NCBI GenBank assembly: GCA_020051155.1 | Contig: JAGVJK010000022.1 | Location: forward strand, 1 to 57,371 | Origin: Gammaproteobacteria bacterium | Lineage (GTDB): Bacteria; Pseudomonadota; Gammaproteobacteria; UBA1113 | Direction: 5' to 3' | Length of the DNA stretch: 57,371 nt | Program-made: the position numbers and the translations under genes | In this document: piece after piece, positions 52,545 through 57,371 of the stretch | How the letters are laid out: each line of letters begins with the position of its first letter | Numbering within the stretch: the stretch's first letter is position 1 | The notes under the pieces: generated by a model | Seen by the model: the letters and a program-made list of their open reading frames with translations, nothing else | Told to the model about the DNA's origin: nothing | The model's database searches: none

Positions 52545-55301
52545 CTACTCCTCTATCAACTGCTCCTGCCGCACCGCCAGAATCCGCATAACTTCCGATG
52601 AGAATTGACGGTACAAAGCCAGAATCGCCGCTGCATCGTGATTTTTTAAAGCTTGCTCCAAATCGATGGTAGCCTGCTGCAAGATGGGAACACCGGAATA
52701 ACACAATGCACCCCGCAGACGATGTAGGCGTGCTTTTAATTCGAGGAAATTTTGTTGCTCATACAATTCACTGATTTCTGCAAAATCCTCTGGTAATTGC
52801 TCCAGTAACATATCCAACAATTCTTTCGCCAAGTCTTCACGACCATTAGCCAAGCGAATACAGAGTGCCCAATCAATGGGTGAAGGATTGGATGTTTCTG
52901 TGGAAGCTTTAGTAACCTCAATCCATTGATCAAGCAACGCGTGCAATTTATTCATGGTTAAGGGTTTCATGACTTTATCATTGATGCCTGCAGCATCAAT
53001 TTCAGAGCGATACTCAGATAAGTCATCAGCGCTCATGATGATAATCGGTGTGGATTGATTCAAATTGATTTGCTCACGAATTTTTCGCGCCGTTTCGATA
53101 CCATTGATTCCCGGCATGTTCATATCCACTAAAATTAAATCGTAAGGTACGCGTTCCGCCAATTTTACGCCGCGACTACCGTCTTTCGTAGTTTGTACTT
53201 TATAGTTCATATTGCGCAAAGTACGACTTAATAATTTTTGGCTAGAGACATCATCATCGATGACCAAAATGCTTTTTTGTTGTTTAAAGATAGGCTCTAA
53301 TTTAATGGAAGCAGTGTGTTGCTCATGGAATAATAAAGCAGAAATTTCATGATAAAATTTCTTTTGTCCAATAGGTTTCGTAATGTAACCGCTAGCGCCT
53401 TTGGCAATCAATTGATTAAAAACAGATTGATCGACAAAGTTCGGCATCACCATAATGGGGCCGCGGTAAGCTTGACTACTGGGTGTGAGTAAGTCTTGTA
53501 TGAAAGGTGCTACATGTGCTGGATTATCAATACTAAGTAAGAGTAAATGGTATTGTCCCGGCGAACTGTTTTTCAATAGCGTTAATAATTGTTGTGGGTC
53601 TTCCACAATGGTGAGGCCTAAATTCCATAGCATGAACATTTCGTGGAAGGATTCTCGAGTCAGCGGATTAGGTTCATACAGCAAGGCATTAATGTTAGAA
53701 AAACGTTTATAAGCGAAGTGAGCGCCGCCCGAAGAAATCAAATCACTTTCAAAGTCAAACCAAAACGTGGAGCCTTGTCCTGGGTTGCTCTCAACGCCGA
53801 TATCACCACCCATCAATTGTGTGAGTTTTTTGCTAATCACTAAGCCCAGACCGGTACCTAAATATTTCTTTTGCGTCTTGTTATTAATTTGATGAAACGC
53901 TTGGAACAAACGTTTTTTGTCTTCAGGACGAATACCAATACCGGTATCGGTTACTTGCACAAAGACTTTCGAACGCGAAGATGATACGGATTTTGCCGTT
54001 ACGCGAATATTGACATAACCGTGCTCGGTAAATTTAATTGCATTGCTGACGAGATTGATAATAATTTGTTTTAAGCGTAAGGGGTCACCGACAAGCTTCA
54101 TTGGTACATCATGATGAATGATGGGAATTAACTCGATTTGTTTATTGTGTGCAGCGGGCGTTAAAATCATGAGCGCTTCTTCTAAGCAGTCACGAATGTC
54201 CAGGGGGATATAATCTAACTCCAAGCGGCCTGCTTCGATTTTTGAAAAATCCAAAATGTCATTGATTACCGCTAATAAATTATCTGCAGATTTTTTAACA
54301 GTATTTAAATAATCTCGTTGATGCGGCTTTAACTCAGTTTCTAGTAGCAAATTATTAAAACCAATGATGCCATTCATGGGGGCGCGGATTTCATGAGACA
54401 TATTAGCAATAAATTCAGATTTCAACCGATTGGCTTCCAAAGCTTCTTTACGTGCCATGTCTAATTGAACATTTTGTTCTTCTAATTGTTCTAAGGTTTG
54501 TGTCAAATCACCGGTAGCCTCAGTGACACTTTGTTGTAAATCTGCTTGCAATGCATGTAAATTCGTAGACAGAGTATTGAGTGAATTAGCTAAAGCTAAC
54601 AATTCTGTATTCTGTGTTTCTATTTGAATCGGAACCTGTTGACCGTGGGCGAGCTTAGTGGCGCCGCGGACGATGGTGGTTAAAGGATTTAAGATAGTGC
54701 GATCCAAATGCAGGACTACAATCAACGTAATAATCAGCCCCATCAAGACAATGAATGCACTGATAGCCACACTTTGGTATTGCTGGATCAATGTATCGGT
54801 ACGAGCCAAATCGATGGAAATCCACCCCAATATATCATCAGGATTTAATTTTTGTCCTCGATGTTCTGGAAACAATAACCCATCTTCAATATTCATTTCT
54901 TGAATGCTAATGGGAGCCGTAAAATGTAACATGCTTTTTTCAGAGGTAATGCGAATAGTATGGTTTTTGGTGGGCAACTCTAACAGCTTTGGACTTGCAG
55001 TCTCAGAACCAGAGTAAGCTTGTACCATACCTTTTTGATCATAAATGGTAACAGATTTAACATCAGGGTTTTCAATGATTGCATTACTTAGGCCCTGTAA
55101 AATATGTCGATTTTTAGAGTATAAACCGTATTTACTCGCCGGAATGATTTGTCGAATAAGCGATGTGCCGCGGTTTTGTAATTCTTGCCCCAACTCTTGA
55201 GTGCGTAAGCTACTAAAGTAAACCGCAATGATGATGGAAATTAGAGTTGCTGGTACGAGTGCTAATAGAATAATTTGTAGTCGTAAAGGTTGTTTTCTCA
55301 T
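52545..55301 (-). CDS. barA: BarA/GacS/LetS-type hybrid sensor kinase
   Basis: The 918-residue protein has exactly the length of E. coli BarA and its domain order. TM1 (residues 9-30) is followed by a periplasmic sensor, TM2 (about 177-198) and a HAMP domain. The HisKA box [15 protein letters not shown] has its His near 303, and an ATPase with [19 protein letters not shown] and GTGLGL follows. A degenerate receiver comes next, then a receiver with [15 protein letters not shown] (Asp near 727), and an HPt domain [14 protein letters not shown] (His near 859). The partner UvrY/GacA/LetA regulator is not in the window. In relatives this system controls CsrA through small RNAs, and the switch to the transmissive phase. 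Confidence 0.92.
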   Translation of the reverse strand: MRKQPLRLQIILLALVPATLISIIIAVYFSSLRTQELGQELQNRGTSLIRQIIPASKYGLYSKNRHILQGLSNAIIENPDVKSVTIYDQKGMVQAYSGSETASPKLLELPTKNHTIRITSEKSMLHFTAPISIQEMNIEDGLLFPEHRGQKLNPDDILGWISIDLARTDTLIQQYQSVAISAFIVLMGLIITLIVVLHLDRTILNPLTTIVRGATKLAHGQQVPIQIETQNTELLALANSLNTLSTNLHALQADLQQSVTEATGDLTQTLEQLEEQNVQLDMARKEALEANRLKSEFIANMSHEIRAPMNGIIGFNNLLLETELKPHQRDYLNTVKKSADNLLAVINDILDFSKIEAGRLELDYIPLDIRDCLEEALMILTPAAHNKQIELIPIIHHDVPMKLVGDPLRLKQIIINLVSNAIKFTEHGYVNIRVTAKSVSSSRSKVFVQVTDTGIGIRPEDKKRLFQAFHQINNKTQKKYLGTGLGLVISKKLTQLMGGDIGVESNPGQGSTFWFDFESDLISSGGAHFAYKRFSNINALLYEPNPLTRESFHEMFMLWNLGLTIVEDPQQLLTLLKNSSPGQYHLLLLSIDNPAHVAPFIQDLLTPSSQAYRGPIMVMPNFVDQSVFNQLIAKGASGYITKPIGQKKFYHEISALLFHEQHTASIKLEPIFKQQKSILVIDDDVSSQKLLSRTLRNMNYKVQTTKDGSRGVKLAERVPYDLILVDMNMPGINGIETARKIREQINLNQSTPIIIMSADDLSEYRSEIDAAGINDKVMKPLTMNKLHALLDQWIEVTKASTETSNPSPIDWALCIRLANGREDLAKELLDMLLEQLPEDFAEISELYEQQNFLELKARLHRLRGALCYSGVPILQQATIDLEQALKNHDAAAILALYRQFSSEVMRILAVRQEQLIEE

Positions 55302-55452
55302 GACCGGGGGGTACTATCCTTTGCTATCCTTGAGTGGGGCTATTGTATTCATCTTGCAAGCAAAAGGCTAGTGCGAGAACAGTGCTATAGTTATAACGAG
55401 AGTTCATAAGACAATTATAATGTAATAATAATAAAATCAACAGGTTAGAGAG

Positions 55453-57063
55453 ATGTCGGTTATGGTGGATGATGGTCCCAATGATGCGCAGGGTTCGGCC
55501 CGTGTAAAAATTCTAGCAAGCCAAGCGGATTTAGATCCAAAGGATCGCCCTATTGTGGAGCTCGTGGGGTGGTGTCGTCAGCGCGGTAATATTGTTGCCT
55601 TACAAAGTGGATTAATTCTGACAAGTGATACATCGTCACGAGATGTACAAAATTGTCGAGCGTTGCTGATGAATAAAGGCTATAAGTCGGGCAAAGTGAT
55701 GGTGGCAACGGAGCAATTAATTACCTTACTATTAGCCAATGTGGCTGAGGAAGATGAGCAAGAAAAACAAGTTGTCGTGGAAGAAGATGAAATTTCTTCA
55801 CAACAACAGCGATTACGAATTTTAGTGCAAGAAGCGGTAGACGCAGATGTTTCCGACATTCATATTGAAGTACGTTCTGATGTTGCTCGCATTCGTTTCC
55901 GAAAATTTGGCGAACTTTATTTACATGCAGAGTGGTTTCCGCGGTTAGGTCGAGAATTGGCATCGGTTGCATTTAATAAGGAAACTGATCATGCCACCGC
56001 TCATTTCAATCCATTAATTCCTCAAGATGCTTCTATGCCATTGTCTGTCTATGGTCAAGATATTCGTCTACGTTTAGCCAGTTTACCAGCTCATGGTGGC
56101 TTTGATGTGGTGATGCGGATTTTGGGGGTGGGAGATAATGCGCGCCAAGTGACGTTGAACGAGCTGGGTTACACACCAGAACAAGTATATATTATTCGAC
56201 GTGCAGTTCAGATGCCTCACGGTGCGGTGTTATTATCAGGTCCCACCGGATCTGGGAAAACCACAACCTTAGCCAGTTGTATGCAAATGGTAAAAAACAC
56301 ACGAAAAGTTTATACCATTGAAGATCCCGTAGAAAAAGTAGTCCCAACAGTGACACAAGTGCCAGTGAATAGTGATAAAGATGATCGTAGCTTCGCTCAT
56401 TTTGGTCGCTCTGCCTTGCGTATGGATCCTGACTACATTGTATTAGGTGAGATGCGAGATGAAGACACAGCTAATGTGATGTTGCGTGCGGCTATTACGG
56501 GACATTTAGTGTTTTCTACCGTACATACAAACTCAGCACCCGGTATTATCACACGTTTGGTGGATATGGGATTATCGCCAACCTTGTTGAGTGATTCGAA
56601 TGTGTTAGTCGCGCTGATTTTTCAACGACTCGTTGTGAAGTTATGTCCCCATTGTTGTGTTCCCGTGACAGAAGCACCGCAACACCAAGGCGACCTGGAA
56701 CGTTGGCGCTTAGTATTTAAAGAAGCGTTTCCGCAATTGCGCGCACGGAAAGGTTGTAAACAATGTCATGGCATGGGTGTTAATGGACGAATGGTGGTGG
56801 CCGAAGTGATTTGGGTGGATGAAAAAGGTCGCGAATTTATTAAAACCATGGATACATTGGGTTGGGAAAAATATTTGCGAGGCCAAGGTTGGAAATCTTA
56901 TCAAGATCGCACGTTGGAAGTGATTTGCGAAGGCTTAGTCGATCCCTTTGATGGTGAAACGATCATTGGTGAAATCAGCCCCTATGCCGGCGAGACAGGA
57001 TTTGATTATTACCGCATTCGTGAAGAAATGGAAAAAGAAGCTGCTAAGAAGGGAACGCCTTAA
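55453..57063 (+). CDS. type IV pilus/type II secretion ATPase (PilQ/PilB/GspE family)
   Basis: The 536-residue AAA+ motor has Walker A GPTGSGKTTT (near residue 263), an Asp box IEDPVEKVVPTVTQVPV, Walker B with YIVLGEMRDEDTA and a His box HLVFSTVHTNSAPGI. A four-Cys zinc site is made by CPHC and CKQC. The N-terminal part is short and unlike PilB N1, resembling the thin-pilus PilQ of IncI plasmids. ATG 55453 follows GGTTAGAGAG. A PilC/PilR-like gene begins 126 bp downstream, so this is the start of a pilus assembly operon. Confidence 0.88.
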   Translation: MSVMVDDGPNDAQGSARVKILASQADLDPKDRPIVELVGWCRQRGNIVALQSGLILTSDTSSRDVQNCRALLMNKGYKSGKVMVATEQLITLLLANVAEEDEQEKQVVVEEDEISSQQQRLRILVQEAVDADVSDIHIEVRSDVARIRFRKFGELYLHAEWFPRLGRELASVAFNKETDHATAHFNPLIPQDASMPLSVYGQDIRLRLASLPAHGGFDVVMRILGVGDNARQVTLNELGYTPEQVYIIRRAVQMPHGAVLLSGPTGSGKTTTLASCMQMVKNTRKVYTIEDPVEKVVPTVTQVPVNSDKDDRSFAHFGRSALRMDPDYIVLGEMRDEDTANVMLRAAITGHLVFSTVHTNSAPGIITRLVDMGLSPTLLSDSNVLVALIFQRLVVKLCPHCCVPVTEAPQHQGDLERWRLVFKEAFPQLRARKGCKQCHGMGVNGRMVVAEVIWVDEKGREFIKTMDTLGWEKYLRGQGWKSYQDRTLEVICEGLVDPFDGETIIGEISPYAGETGFDYYRIREEMEKEAAKKGTP

Positions 57064-57189
57064 TTAAGTAAACCGCAGCAAGCGGTGTGTGCTTCGCAGT
57101 TACAAAATTTTAATCTTCTGTTATAGTTTATTGAAAGAGTGGTAGTTTTCTACGCTGAAGGGATATTGTTTATAAGGAAGGAAGCTTTA

Positions 57190-57371
57190 ATGACCATTGG
57201 CGGTACAACAGCAAAGCGTCATGCCGGTTATTTTCAGGATGTTATCCTCCTGTGGGAGCGTTTGCAATTTTCTGGAGCAGCTCAACAAGCCTTTCTCGAG
57301 GATTTAGCCACTTTAGTTGAAGATGGTGTTCCTGCCAATAAAGCCATTGATGTGATCTATCGGGTTGAAAC
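57190..57371 (+). CDS. pilus platform protein (PilC/GspF/PilR type), 5' part
   Basis: ATG 57190 has AAGGAAG about eight bases upstream. The frame is open to the window edge (60 codons: MTIGGTTAKRHAGYFQDVIL...). QQAFLEDLATLVEDGVPANKAI is typical of the first T2SF-domain helices of GspF-family inner-membrane platform proteins. It follows the ATPase gene, as usual. Confidence 0.75.
   Translation, partial: MTIGGTTAKRHAGYFQDVILLWERLQFSGAAQQAFLEDLATLVEDGVPANKAIDVIYRVE

Overview
This looks like a chromosomal segment of a host-associated gammaproteobacterium, most likely in or near the order Legionellales (Coxiella/Legionella/Berkiella-like). The basis is a Pseudomonas/Legionella-type order of housekeeping genes, interrupted by accessory genes that look host-directed: an ankyrin-repeat protein, a giant protein ending in a poly(A)-polymerase-like domain, an LssY-type membrane fusion and a BarA/LetS-type hybrid kinase. 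Codon use is AT-leaning. I cannot name the species.

The backbone runs smpB-ssrA / ratA-rnfH / bamE / fur / recN-nadK / hrcA-grpE-dnaK-dnaJ / carA-carB-greA / yhbY / rlmE-ftsH-glmM (about 2.3-34.3 kb). This is nearly the order known from pseudomonads, but dapB is missing between dnaJ and carA and folP is missing between ftsH and glmM. Accessory blocks sit at its joints: a DinD relic and a HIRAN/HipA-kinase pair (0.1-2.2 kb); an ankyrin gene and a secreted protein between fur and recN (5.2-7.9 kb); and a 9.3-kb block between greA and yhbY (20.6-29.9 kb). That last block holds two small paired genes, an FMN glutamate-synthase-like gene, asnS, a LysE exporter and a 1465-residue PcnB-like protein.

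The second half (34.3-57.4 kb) is a mixed metabolic and envelope region. It has a D-2-hydroxyglutarate dehydrogenase (YdiJ type) beside a DUF1338 enzyme, a ZntB-like channel, a LexA-fold repressor that lacks its protease residues, GtrA plus a PPi-type phosphofructokinase, mpl-ubiX plus a 34-codon membrane peptide, an SDR, a DedA-PAP2-LssY fusion, lipB-lipA, a large prepilin, a BarA-type kinase, and the start of a type IV pilus ATPase/platform operon that runs off the right edge.

Regulation visible in the sequence includes a CIRCE-like HrcA operator before hrcA, sigma-32-type promoters before grpE and dnaK, a terminator between dnaK and dnaJ, and good terminators after the ankyrin gene and the SDR gene. 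Non-ATG starts are supported by Shine-Dalgarno spacing for fur (TTG), grpE (GTG), carA (GTG) and ftsH (TTG). Long inverted intergenic repeats lie at 5.3, 23.5 and 35.3 kb; one arm of the last recurs at 52.5 kb. No tRNA, rRNA, CRISPR array or intact insertion sequence was seen.
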